A stretch of DNA of 64,000 bases. It comes from Rhodobacterales bacterium LSUCC0031. GTDB lineage: Bacteria; Pseudomonadota; Alphaproteobacteria; Rhodobacterales; Rhodobacteraceae. The stretch lies in assembly GCA_015689735.1 (NCBI GenBank), contig WVSP01000005.1, forward strand, positions 30,131 through 94,130, given 5' to 3'. Made by a program: the position numbers and the translations under genes. Of the stretch, positions 33,075 through 41,008 are shown piece by piece (positions within the stretch are counted from its first letter, which is position 1; each line of letters starts with the position of its first letter). The notes below the pieces were generated by a model that worked only from the letters and a program-made list of their open reading frames with translations, was not told where the DNA came from and did no database searches.

Positions 33075-33647
33075 TCAATTCGCAGTCAATAACCCAAACC
33101 GCGCCATATCCGCGTCGGTCAGCCGATATTCATCACTGCCTGCCCGCATTTGTCCCATGAATGCGGCAAAGGCGACATCTCCCAACATAGCTGCGATCAA
33201 GCGCTGGCGATCCGCATCAGCGGCGATGCTACGATCCACGCTCACTCCCATACGCTGCTGCAAGGCGTCAGACTGCAAGACCAGCGCGCCACCAGTGTCG
33301 TTGCGCGCCACCCCGCCCAAGAACAGCAAGATCGCATCATTCACAACCACGCCATCGAGCTCGGTCCGCAGCGCGGCTGCACGGATCAACCCGCTCATCT
33401 GCGCGGCCCAGACGACATCATCGGCCCCCGGCATATCGCCCAAGGCGATGACAGCGATCTGTGGGTTTTCGTCCAATAGCCGCTGAAGCCGTTCGGCCGC
33501 CGCGCCATTGACCGGCCCCGACAGATGCAACACCTGCCCCTCAACCCGAAAGGCCGTCGCACCCGCACCGGCAAGCTGGATCAACATGGCCCCACCCAAG
33601 GCAAAGGCCAGCAAGACGGCCCCAATGACCGCAAGGCGCTTACCCAT
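33075..33647 (-). CDS. Membrane-anchored protein with a degenerate ClpP/crotonase-like domain
   Basis: An uncharacterised protein of 190 residues. One N-terminal membrane segment (LAVIGAVLLAFALGGAMLIQL) suggests a periplasmic domain. The body reads as a ClpP-like strand-turn pattern: VLHLSGPVNGAAAERLQRLL, IAVIALGDMPGADDVVWAAQ, then VVVNDAILLFLGGVARNDTG. In serine-active relatives (COG3904-like) the last segment carries SAC; here it is NDA, so the nucleophile appears to be lost. The family link is inference. The ATG at 33647 overlaps fabD by 8 nt and fabG follows 15 nt later, so it is inside the fab operon. Confidence 0.7.
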   Translation of the reverse strand: MGKRLAVIGAVLLAFALGGAMLIQLAGAGATAFRVEGQVLHLSGPVNGAAAERLQRLLDENPQIAVIALGDMPGADDVVWAAQMSGLIRAAALRTELDGVVVNDAILLFLGGVARNDTGGALVLQSDALQQRMGVSVDRSIAADADRQRLIAAMLGDVAFAAFMGQMRAGSDEYRLTDADMARFGLLTAN

Positions 33648-34584
33648 CGCGCAAACTTTCGGCGGCCGCGCGTACTTCATCGGCGGTGCCGATACTGCGC
33701 GTCTCCACCTCGCGCGCGATCCGTTTGACCATACCGCTCAGGGCTTTGCCTGCGCCGATCTCCCATGTCTCGGTGACACCGTTTTGGGCCATCCAGCCAA
33801 TGCTTTCGCGCCAGCGTACCCGGCCCGTCACCTGTTCGACGAGCCGCGCCTTGATGTCATCCGGGTCGCTCACGGCGCAAGCTGTGACATTGCCAACCAA
33901 AGGCACGACCGGCGCGCGCAGATCGACATCGGCCAAGGCCGCCGCCATCGCATCAGCCGCAGGCCCCATCAAGGCACAATGGAACGGCGCGGAAACTGGG
34001 AGCAATAAGGCCCGCTTGGCCCCTTTCGCTTTTGCAATCTCAACCGCGCGCAGCACAGCCGCCTCATGGCCCGAGATGACCACCTGCGCAGGATCGTTGT
34101 CATTGGCCGCCGCGCAGATTTGGTTTTCGGCGGCTTCAGCGGCCACCGCTGCAACAGTATCGAAATCCAAGCCCAAGATGGCCGCCATCGCACCTTGGCC
34201 CGCAGGCACGGCGGCCTGCATCGCCTCACCGCGCAACCGCAAAAGCCGCGCCGCATCGCCAAGGCCCAAGGCACCCGCCGCAGCCAAAGCCGAGTATTCC
34301 CCAAGGCTGTGGCCGGCCACGAAAGCCGCCACGCTCACAGACACACCTTCGGCGTCCATCGCCGCCATCACCGCCATCGATGTCGCCATCAAGGCGGGCT
34401 GGGCATTGCGCGTCAGCGTCAACTGATCTTGCTCACCTTCCCAGATCAAGGCCGACAGCTTTTCCCCAAGCGCCTCGTCAACCGCGTCAAACACCGCCCG
34501 TGCTTGCGGATAGGCCATGGCCAAATCGCGGCCCATCCCGATGGTTTGCGCCCCTTGCCCGGGAAAAAGAAAAGCTCGTGTCAT
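33640..34584 (-). CDS. fabD: Malonyl-CoA:ACP transacylase
   Basis: An enzyme of 314 residues that loads malonate onto ACP. The active Ser is in VAGHSLGEYSALAAAG near residue 91, FLFPGQGAQTIGMGRDLA lies at the N-terminus, and the His is in PVSAPFHCALM near residue 199. GAGGG 7 nt upstream supports the ATG at 34584. It heads the fabD-X-fabG block on the minus strand. Confidence 0.96.
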   Translation of the reverse strand: MTRAFLFPGQGAQTIGMGRDLAMAYPQARAVFDAVDEALGEKLSALIWEGEQDQLTLTRNAQPALMATSMAVMAAMDAEGVSVSVAAFVAGHSLGEYSALAAAGALGLGDAARLLRLRGEAMQAAVPAGQGAMAAILGLDFDTVAAVAAEAAENQICAAANDNDPAQVVISGHEAAVLRAVEIAKAKGAKRALLLPVSAPFHCALMGPAADAMAAALADVDLRAPVVPLVGNVTACAVSDPDDIKARLVEQVTGRVRWRESIGWMAQNGVTETWEIGAGKALSGMVKRIAREVETRSIGTADEVRAAAESLRDG

Positions 34585-34665
34585 CTGCGGTCCCTCGACT
34601 TGCCTAGCGTATGGGCTAGCGCAAGCCAGCCCGCCGCGCAACGCGCAGGACCGTAGATGAGCACC

Positions 34666-34899
34666 CTAATGCGTCCAGTTGGTTTGGAAATGAGGCGCTT
34701 GCACCTCGTTGCGGACATTCTGGCTATATTCCGCAAGCCCCGATTGCCCCAACTCCATGGTGGCAAGCGCCAACGCCGTTGCCGCCGCGCAAAGCACGAC
34801 CCAATCAACCGTCACGGCACCATCGCGCGTGCGCCAAAAACCCACCAAGGTTGCACAAGCCCTCAACATCGCTTCGACCATTACCCCAGACCGGCGCAT
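34666..34899 (-). CDS. Small Flp/TadE-like membrane protein
   Basis: A protein of 77 residues. After a short basic start comes FWRTRDGAVTVDWVVLCAA then ATALALATMELG. The DGAVTVDWVVL motif plus one hydrophobic helix is the pattern of alphaproteobacterial Flp-pilin-like and TadE-like small proteins (the E/D-G-A-x-T-V-D-W block). No tad secretion genes are nearby. GAGG 5 nt before the ATG at 34899 supports the start. It sits between fabD and the divergent rpsF. Function is unknown. Confidence 0.7.
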   Translation of the reverse strand: MRRSGVMVEAMLRACATLVGFWRTRDGAVTVDWVVLCAAATALALATMELGQSGLAEYSQNVRNEVQAPHFQTNWTH

Positions 34900-35050
34900 C
34901 GCCACCTCGTTAGAATCATCCTCATCGCATTAGCCGCCGGTGATGGTAAAATTGCGGCAACCGCTTGCCCGATCTGATCACGGCCCTACCCACAAGGGCT
35001 TGCCAGCCGCGCCCGTGCAGTGTAAGCGCGGCCAGTCTTCGCCAACGATG

Positions 35051-35057
35051 TATAAAC
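35051..35057 (+). promoter_or_regulatory. Candidate -10 element for the rpsF operon
   Basis: TATAAAC lies 82 nt before the rpsF start in the 239-nt spacer between the Flp-like gene and rpsF. No convincing -35 box is seen at the right spacing, so this is only a candidate. GAGTTT sits just ahead of the ATG. Confidence 0.3.
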
Positions 35058-35138
35058 GGCGCTCTCCCTCGTGGTCCGGGGGGCGAAGACCCAAGACCCC
35101 GGCCTTTGAAAGACGCTCGCAACAGAACTGGAGTTTCC

Positions 35139-35588
35139 ATGCCTCTCTACGAGCATGTGATGATTGCACGCCAGGATCTCTCCGGCGCGCAAGCCGAAGG
35201 GCTGGTTGAGCATTTCGGCACCGTCCTCAAGGACAATGGCGGCAACGTGGTCGAGACCGAATATTGGGGCCTCAAGACCATGGCCTACAAGATCAACAAG
35301 AACCGCAAGGGTCACTATGCCTATTTCCGCACCGATGCGCCCTCGGCTGCCGTGCAGGAAATGGAACGCCTGATGCGCCTGCATGAAGACGTGATGCGCG
35401 TTCTGACTGTCAAGGTCGACGCCCACGAAGAGGGTCCCTCGGCCCAGATGCAAAAGCGTGACGACCGCGAGCGTGGTGATCGTGGCGACCGCGGTGATCG
35501 TGGCGACCGCGGTGATCGCGGCGACCGTGGCGACCGCGGTGATCGCGGCGACCGTGGTGACCGTGGTGACCGCGGCGACCGCCGCTGA
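35139..35588 (+). CDS. rpsF: 30S ribosomal protein S6 with a GDR-repeat tail
   Basis: S6 binds 16S rRNA with S18. The protein has 149 residues. The globular S6 domain is intact: [15 protein letters not shown], then [39 protein letters not shown] and [14 protein letters not shown]. From about residue 113 it continues into a charged tail of twelve perfect Gly-Asp-Arg repeats ending in Arg. Long acidic/basic tails are common in alphaproteobacterial S6, but such a regular one is notable. The ATG at 35139 matches the family start. It is first in the rpsF-rpsR-rplI operon. Confidence 0.97.
   Translation: MPLYEHVMIARQDLSGAQAEGLVEHFGTVLKDNGGNVVETEYWGLKTMAYKINKNRKGHYAYFRTDAPSAAVQEMERLMRLHEDVMRVLTVKVDAHEEGPSAQMQKRDDRERGDRGDRGDRGDRGDRGDRGDRGDRGDRGDRGDRGDRR
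35475..35582 (+). repeat. Twelve tandem 9-bp repeats coding Gly-Asp-Arg
   Basis: The repeat unit is GGY-GAY-CGY with only third-base changes. The array is 108 bp and in frame at the 3' end of rpsF. Synonymous variation between units shows it is not a fresh duplication, yet the protein repeat is exact. Length change by slippage would stay in frame. Confidence 0.95.
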
Positions 35589-35605
35589 GAGGAAGGATAG
35601 AAATC

Positions 35606-35833
35606 ATGGCATCCAAACCGTTTTTCCGCCGCCGCAAGTCCGACCCGTTCGAGGGCGAAGGCGCACCTGCCATCGACTACAAAGATGTACGTCTGCTTCA
35701 GCGCTACATCTCCGAGCGCGGCAAGATTGTTCCCTCCCGCATCACCGCCGTCAGTGCCAAGAACCAGCGTAAACTCGCCCAAGCGATCAAGCGCGCACGG
35801 TTCCTCGCCCTGCTGCCCTACGCCGTTAAGTAA
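35606..35833 (+). CDS. rpsR: 30S ribosomal protein S18
   Basis: A protein of 75 residues that forms a heterodimer with S6 on the 30S platform. It starts [19 protein letters not shown] and has the S18 core [30 protein letters not shown] and [29 protein letters not shown] precedes the ATG. It lies between rpsF and rplI, 17 nt and 11 nt away. Confidence 0.98.
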   Translation: MASKPFFRRRKSDPFEGEGAPAIDYKDVRLLQRYISERGKIVPSRITAVSAKNQRKLAQAIKRARFLALLPYAVK

Positions 35834-35844
35834 GGAGACCGACA

Positions 35845-36444
35845 ATGGAAGTCATCTTGCTTGAACGTGTGTCCAAGCTCGGCCAAATGGGTGAGGTCGT
35901 GACCGTCAAGGATGGTTACGCCCGCAACTACCTGCTGCCGCAGAAAAAAGCGATGCGCGCGAACGACGCCAATCGTGCCGCATTCGCCGCACAAAAAGCG
36001 CAGCTCGAAGCGCGTAACCTCGAGACACGCAAAGAAGCCGAAGCGCTGGCCGCCACCCTTGATGGTCAGCAGTTCGTGATCATCCGCTCCGCCTCTGATG
36101 CCGGTGCGCTCTACGGTTCGGTCACCACCCGTGACGCAGCCGAGGCCGCAAAGTCATCGGGTGTGACGGTCGATCGCCAGCAGGTCGAGCTGCTGCGCCC
36201 GATCAAGGAACTCGGCCTGCACTCGGTGCGCGTCGTGCTCCATCCCGAAGTATCGGTCGCCATCACCCTCAATGTCGCCCGCTCCGCCGAAGAGGCCGAG
36301 CTTCAGGCCTCCGGCAAGACCATCCAAGAGCTTGCCGCCGAGGAAGAGGCCGCCGCAGAATTCGAGATCGCGGAACTTTTCGACGATATCGGTGGCGCGC
36401 AAATGGACGACGAAGGCGACGCCGGCGACAACGCTGCGAACTGA
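35845..36444 (+). CDS. rplI: 50S ribosomal protein L9
   Basis: A protein of 199 residues that binds 23S rRNA near the L1 stalk. The N-terminal domain has [19 protein letters not shown] and [17 protein letters not shown]; the long helix and C-terminal domain follow ([32 protein letters not shown]). It is about 50 residues longer than E. coli L9 because of an acidic tail ([16 protein letters not shown]). That tail is common in Rhodobacterales. AAGGAGA precedes the ATG. Confidence 0.97.
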   Translation: MEVILLERVSKLGQMGEVVTVKDGYARNYLLPQKKAMRANDANRAAFAAQKAQLEARNLETRKEAEALAATLDGQQFVIIRSASDAGALYGSVTTRDAAEAAKSSGVTVDRQQVELLRPIKELGLHSVRVVLHPEVSVAITLNVARSAEEAELQASGKTIQELAAEEEAAAEFEIAELFDDIGGAQMDDEGDAGDNAAN

Positions 36445-36466
36445 TCTTCGTTGATCGCGGAAACGT

Positions 36467-36494
36467 TAGGCCGCATCCTTCGGGGTGCGGCCTA
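36467..36494 (+). terminator. UUCG-capped hairpin after rplI
   Basis: TAGGCCGCATCC and GGGTGCGGCCTA form a 12-bp stem (one T-G wobble) closed by a TTCG tetraloop, 22 nt after the rplI stop. There is no T run after it. It is a likely end point or 3' stabiliser of the ribosomal protein transcript. Confidence 0.72.
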
Positions 36495-36529
36495 TGTCGT
36501 TGCGGGACGCTCTATGGAAAGGGTCACGC

Positions 36530-37714
36530 ATGATAGCATTCACATCGTTGCTGATGTTCTGTCTCGCAACTGGCATAGCAACTGCCCAAGCTTGGCCCGA
36601 CGGGCCACCCAATCGACCAGACATCTCCCCAGCTTTTGCGCAACAAAGCAAAGCCCCCGCTGCGCTCACCCGTCCGGCCCCTGCCCTCACGATCATCGCC
36701 GACGCGCTTGATACGCCATGGGCGATTGCGGTTCTGCCGGGCAGCGCTGGCTATCTGGTGACCGAACGCGCAGGTTTTTTGCGCCATATCCGCCGCGATG
36801 GGGCAGTTTCGCCGCCGATTTCAGGTCTTCCTGACATCGTGGCCCAACGTCAGGGAGGCCTTCTCGATATCGCGCTCGCGCCGGACTTTGCCCAATCATC
36901 CACGCTTTACATCACCTATTCTGCCCCTGACTCCTTTGGCCAAAGCGCCACCGCCGCGGCCCGTGCGCGCCTCTCGGATGACAACGCTGCGCTATCGGAG
37001 GTGGTTGAGATATTCCGCCAATCCCCCGCCGCAACCGCCCCCGGCCATTATGGCAGCCGCATCGTCCCCCTTCCTGACGGAAGCTTGGCACTCACGACAG
37101 GTGATCGGATGCGCCATGCGACACGCGCGCAAGACCCCACCACAGGCTATGGTGCGGTTATCCGTATCATGCCCGATGGCACTCCGCCCGTCGGTCAGCC
37201 GATGATCGCAGGCGCCTGGCCTGGCCTCGTCTCTTTCGGCCACCGCAATATTCAAGGGATTGCCCACCACCCTGCCACGGGTCAGCTTTGGACCTTGGAA
37301 CATGGCCCGGCCGGCGGAGATGAATTGAACTTGATCACGCCGGGGGGCAATTACGGCTGGCCCGTTGTCAGCTACGGCGTCAATTACAACGGGCGCGAGA
37401 TCGGCCAAGGCCGCGCCGCGCATGCGCCCGAATTCATCGCACCCCGCTACTATTGGGATCCTGTCATCGCCCCGGGTGGCATGGTCATCTATGATGGAGC
37501 GATGTTCCCGGAATGGCGCCACGACATCTTGGCAGCCGGGTTGGTCGCCCAAGCGGTTGTGCGCCTCGATCTGGCCGGAGACATGGTCATCGCCGAAGAA
37601 CGCTTGGCCGAAGGCATTGGTCGCGTGCGCGATATCGCTATCGACCATGACGGCGCCATTTTGTTCATCACCGATGCAGGCGGGCAGTCACAGCTGCTCC
37701 GCCTGTCGCGTTAA
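36530..37714 (+). CDS. PQQ-type aldose sugar dehydrogenase (secreted beta-propeller)
   Basis: A protein of 394 residues with an N-terminal signal (MIAFTSLLMFCLATGIATAQA) and the soluble glucose dehydrogenase/YliI fold. Motifs include LDTPWAIAVLPG, QGGLLDIALAPDF, GHYGSRIVPLPDG, FGHRNIQGIAHHPATGQLW, and EHGPAGGDELNLITPGGNYG. Relatives oxidise aldose sugars in the periplasm using PQQ. No pqq synthesis genes are in the window. GGAAAGGG upstream supports the ATG at 36530. It is a single gene after the ribosomal operon; in-operon transcription is unlikely. Confidence 0.87.
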   Translation: MIAFTSLLMFCLATGIATAQAWPDGPPNRPDISPAFAQQSKAPAALTRPAPALTIIADALDTPWAIAVLPGSAGYLVTERAGFLRHIRRDGAVSPPISGLPDIVAQRQGGLLDIALAPDFAQSSTLYITYSAPDSFGQSATAAARARLSDDNAALSEVVEIFRQSPAATAPGHYGSRIVPLPDGSLALTTGDRMRHATRAQDPTTGYGAVIRIMPDGTPPVGQPMIAGAWPGLVSFGHRNIQGIAHHPATGQLWTLEHGPAGGDELNLITPGGNYGWPVVSYGVNYNGREIGQGRAAHAPEFIAPRYYWDPVIAPGGMVIYDGAMFPEWRHDILAAGLVAQAVVRLDLAGDMVIAEERLAEGIGRVRDIAIDHDGAILFITDAGGQSQLLRLSR

Positions 37715-37755
37715 CCAGGCCCGCCGCCCAATATGGACGCGCCCCGCATTGCCGG

Positions 37756-39267
37756 TCAGTTCGCCCAAGTCTCCATCTCGATCACGGCTTGGCAATTGCC
37801 GCTACCACCAAAGGTACCAACCCAAACATCGAGACGGCCATTCAAACGAGACGTGTTATAAAGCTCCAGCATGGGGTCCATATTGCCCCGACTGTCATCA
37901 TCAAAATACCAGCTGCCGTCGGGCGCGCGCACGAGCAACACGGTATCGCATGCCGATTGCCCCTCGATCTCGAGCCGCGCATAGTCCTGCATCCCCGACA
38001 AAAAGAATGTAAGGTTCGGCTGGGCGGAGAAGAACCCAGAGGCGAAAATCGGCAAACCGCACTGCCCCACATCCTGAGTGCCAGCGGCGGAGACATAGAA
38101 ATCCGTCGGATCAAACAGATTGGCACCCGTGGTCGTCACCGGCATACCCTGCAAGGCGGGGTTCGGGCATCCGCCCACGCCCATCGCACCGCCACTCTGC
38201 GCAGCGCTTGGTGCGGTGCGAAATACGATGGTGCCTTGGCAAACAGCGCCGCCAAAGCTGCCAACCCAGATATCGACACGCCCGTTCAACTGCTGACCAT
38301 CCAACACAAGCTGAGGCTGAACACCGTTCGGACCGTCATCGCTAAAGTGCCACTGCCCATAAGCATCGCGGATGAGCATCGTCGGATCGCAATCCGATGT
38401 CGTCTCGGCTGTGAATTGATAGCCCGTCATCTGCGACATATATAACGAAAAACTTGGGGCCTCGTTGGCATTGCCATACCCGCCAATGCCAGGGCAGTTA
38501 TCGATCTGATGTTGACCCGAAATCTGTGCCACATAGGCTTGTGCCGCCAACAATTGCGGGCCTGTCACAGTCAGTGATGGGCCGATTAAGTTGGGGTTTG
38601 GACAAATCGCAGACGGGATCGGCGCCGGAATGGGGGCCGGGATCGGCGCGGGAACCGGCGTCGGAATGGGAGCAGGTACCGGCAAAGGGGCAGGTTGGGG
38701 CGCTTGCGCTTGCACCTGCACAGGCGTTGGCATCATCGGGTCCACAGCCCCAAGCGGGGCGGCCGCCATTGGAGCGCGCGAAAATGGTGTGATCGGCGCG
38801 GCAGCGGATGCTTGCGCAATCGCAAGCGTGGCAGAACAGTCATCATCGCGCGTGCTGCCCACCCATACATCGATCCGGCCATCCAAGGCCGCGCCTGCCG
38901 CAAGCGTGACGCGCGGATCAAGATTGCCGTTCCCGTCATCATTGAACAGCCACCGCCCATCGGCTGCACGCACAAGCAAGCTGGCATCACAGGCCGATGT
39001 GACCGCCAAGACCAGATCTTCTGCCATCGTCCCAGCCACGAGGAGCGCATGATCAGGCGCGTCGTGAAAACGGCCATAACCAATCGCATCCAGATCGCAA
39101 CCCGCCAAACCCGAGATGCCGCCAGCCGTCAAAGCGACACTCTGCACCTGCGCCAAGGTTGCTGCATCATAACGCACAACATCGGCCCCGCTCCCAAACT
39201 GAGGACAGGCCCATGCACCGCTTGCACCGCTCAACACACCGATCAATCCGAATGCGAGTAATCTCAT
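37756..39267 (-). CDS. Secreted three-module protein with a proline-rich linker
   Basis: An uncharacterised protein of 503 residues. A signal peptide (MRLLAFGLIGVLSGASGAWA) is followed by three related modules of about 130 residues: about 20-155, 235-365 and 370-503. Each ends with the same block: Cys-Asp-x2-LLVR-x2-DG-x-W-x-F-DDD-x2-GN-x-DP, then L(N/D)GR-x-DVWVG-x-F and a Cys. Between modules 1 and 2 is a Pro-Ala-rich linker (PAPIPTPVPAPIPAP). The Asp/Asn-rich turn suggests calcium binding, and the layout resembles pre-peptidase C-terminal (PPC)-like beta sandwiches; both are inference. It is the only gene between the dehydrogenase (convergent) and tig. Confidence 0.8.
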   Translation of the reverse strand: MRLLAFGLIGVLSGASGAWACPQFGSGADVVRYDAATLAQVQSVALTAGGISGLAGCDLDAIGYGRFHDAPDHALLVAGTMAEDLVLAVTSACDASLLVRAADGRWLFNDDGNGNLDPRVTLAAGAALDGRIDVWVGSTRDDDCSATLAIAQASAAAPITPFSRAPMAAAPLGAVDPMMPTPVQVQAQAPQPAPLPVPAPIPTPVPAPIPAPIPAPIPSAICPNPNLIGPSLTVTGPQLLAAQAYVAQISGQHQIDNCPGIGGYGNANEAPSFSLYMSQMTGYQFTAETTSDCDPTMLIRDAYGQWHFSDDGPNGVQPQLVLDGQQLNGRVDIWVGSFGGAVCQGTIVFRTAPSAAQSGGAMGVGGCPNPALQGMPVTTTGANLFDPTDFYVSAAGTQDVGQCGLPIFASGFFSAQPNLTFFLSGMQDYARLEIEGQSACDTVLLVRAPDGSWYFDDDSRGNMDPMLELYNTSRLNGRLDVWVGTFGGSGNCQAVIEMETWAN

Positions 39268-39452
39268 CTGCCATCCCCTTTTGACGCATGGCCTGCGCAC
39301 TTTTGGCTGGCCATGCAAGCTGCATGACGACCGGGCTGCTTTGTCCAAGTCGCATCTGATGCCACAAGCAGCGCCCGGGGGTCCTGCGCTGTGAATACGC
39401 CTGCCCATGGTCGGGGGCCAGCGAAATCCATTCAAGTGCCAGCCAAAACGAG

Positions 39453-39477
39453 AAGGGCGGCCCACCGGCCGCCCCCT
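39453..39477. terminator. Hairpin terminator after tig
   Basis: GGGCGGCC and GGCCGCCC form a perfect 8-bp stem with a 4-nt loop. It lies 28 nt after the tig stop on the minus strand, and is followed in that direction by CTTCTCG. It lies between tig and the next minus-strand gene. Confidence 0.65.
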
Positions 39478-39504
39478 TCATCCAGACCGCATCATGCGAT
39501 GCGC

Positions 39505-40830
39505 TTATTCCGCTTCAAGCGCATCCACAGCCGCTTTCAACTCGTCCTTGGTGATCGTCTTTTCGGTGACATCGGCCAATTCGACGATGAAATCGATCAC
39601 TTTATCCTCGAACAAAGGCGCGCGAAGCTGCTGCTGCGCCGCTTGGTTTTTCTGGATAAACTCAAAGAAGGCGCGTTCCTGGCCGGGGTATTGACGGGCC
39701 TGCATCATGATGGCTTGCGTCATCTCGGCATCCGAGACGGTGACTGCGTTCTTTTGGCCAAGCTCTGCAAGCAAAAGTCCCAGCTTTACGCGGCGCTCTG
39801 CCAGTTTCACATGCTCATCCGACGGGGTGATCTCGGGGTGGTCATGGCCATGCACATCGGGGTTTTCCTCGTGCCACAGCTGATGGGCGATCTGGCCCGC
39901 CTCGGCTGCGACCAAGCTTGGCGGTAGTTCAATGGCTACCTGCGCATCCAACTGGTCCAACAGCTTGCGCTTAAGCACCTGGCGCGCGGCACCGGCATAT
40001 TCCGCCACCATCCGCTCGCTGATCTGTCCCTTCAGCGCGTCAAGGCTCTCTGCGCCGTATTTCTTGGCCAGTTCATCATCGACAGCAGCCGGAACAGGCT
40101 TTTTGACTTCCTTGACCGTGACGTCGAACACGACATCCTTACCGGCCAGATGCGCTGCACCATATTCAGCCGGGAAGGTCACGTTAACGGCCTTTTCTTC
40201 GCCTGCCTTGGCACCGATCAACTGCTCTTCAAATCCGGGGATGAACGAGCCCGAGCCGAGAACCAGCGGGTAATCTTCAGCCGAACCACCCTCGAAAGCT
40301 TCGCCATCCAGCTTGCCGACGAAATCGATCACGGCCTGATCGCCATCGGCGGCCTTGCCCTTCTTGGTTTCGAAATTCTGCGCGCTGGCAGCAAGATTGT
40401 TCAGCGCTTCCTCGATTTCCGCATCACCGGGCTGTGCGACCAGCTTTTCAAGCTTCAGCGCTTTGAAGTCCACCTCGGGCAGCTCGGGCAGCTTTTCGTA
40501 GGACAGCGATACGATGATGTCGTCGCCCTCTTTCCAGTTTTCGTTGGTCATCTTGACATCGGGCTGCATCGCCGGGCGATCACCGCTTTTCTCCAGATGA
40601 TCTTGCATCGCGCCATCGACGGCTTCTTGCATTGCCTCGCCAAGCAGGCGAGGGCCGAACTGCTTTTTCAACAGCGCCATCGGCACCTTGCCCTTGCGAA
40701 AGCCTTTCATGGCGATCTCGGGCTGCGCTTCGACCAACTTTTCATTCACCTTCGCCTCAAGATCGGCACCAGTGATGGTGATCTGGTATTCGCGCTTGAG
40801 GCCCTCGGCCAAGGTCTCGGTGATCTGCAT
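39505..40830 (-). CDS. tig: Trigger factor
   Basis: The ribosome-bound chaperone with prolyl isomerase activity, 441 residues. The ribosome-binding signature [17 protein letters not shown] lies near residue 44. The FKBP domain includes [19 protein letters not shown] and [19 protein letters not shown]. The C-terminal arms contain [14 protein letters not shown], with a His-rich VHGHDHPE stretch in the middle. A GAGGATAC site precedes the ATG. It is a single gene with its own hairpin terminator. Confidence 0.97.
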   Translation of the reverse strand: MQITETLAEGLKREYQITITGADLEAKVNEKLVEAQPEIAMKGFRKGKVPMALLKKQFGPRLLGEAMQEAVDGAMQDHLEKSGDRPAMQPDVKMTNENWKEGDDIIVSLSYEKLPELPEVDFKALKLEKLVAQPGDAEIEEALNNLAASAQNFETKKGKAADGDQAVIDFVGKLDGEAFEGGSAEDYPLVLGSGSFIPGFEEQLIGAKAGEEKAVNVTFPAEYGAAHLAGKDVVFDVTVKEVKKPVPAAVDDELAKKYGAESLDALKGQISERMVAEYAGAARQVLKRKLLDQLDAQVAIELPPSLVAAEAGQIAHQLWHEENPDVHGHDHPEITPSDEHVKLAERRVKLGLLLAELGQKNAVTVSDAEMTQAIMMQARQYPGQERAFFEFIQKNQAAQQQLRAPLFEDKVIDFIVELADVTEKTITKDELKAAVDALEAE

Positions 40831-41008
40831 CGTATCCTCACGAAAGTCGGGGGTGGGCCGGGCCTGCTTTCGGCGGTCCGGAACACCCCAATGGCGTCAT
40901 GAAATTTGCGCTCTTCTAGGGTTGGCGGCGAGGCACTGCAAGCCAAATCCGGGATTTGCCCGCCCGATTGGGCCGTTCCATCCCGGGACCGCTGGCAAAG
41001 CAGGTGCG

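Noticed and set aside
34900..35138. S6:S18 autoregulatory RNA in the rpsF leader
   Set aside because: I could not find the expected bulged stem with a CCG loop by eye; needs a covariance search to exclude.
35475..35582. CRISPR-like or satellite repeat
   Set aside because: The 9-bp units have no spacers and are in frame with rpsF; they code the S6 tail.
35321..35845. Long minus-strand open frame opposite rpsF-rpsR
   Set aside because: It is the mirror of the GDR repeat (Arg-Ser-Pro runs) and has no start signal; a high-GC shadow frame.
40944..40958. Hairpin CAAATC-CGG-GATTTG beyond the ugd stop as a terminator
   Set aside because: Only 6 bp with a 3-nt loop, 50 nt from the stop and no T run; too weak to list as a feature.
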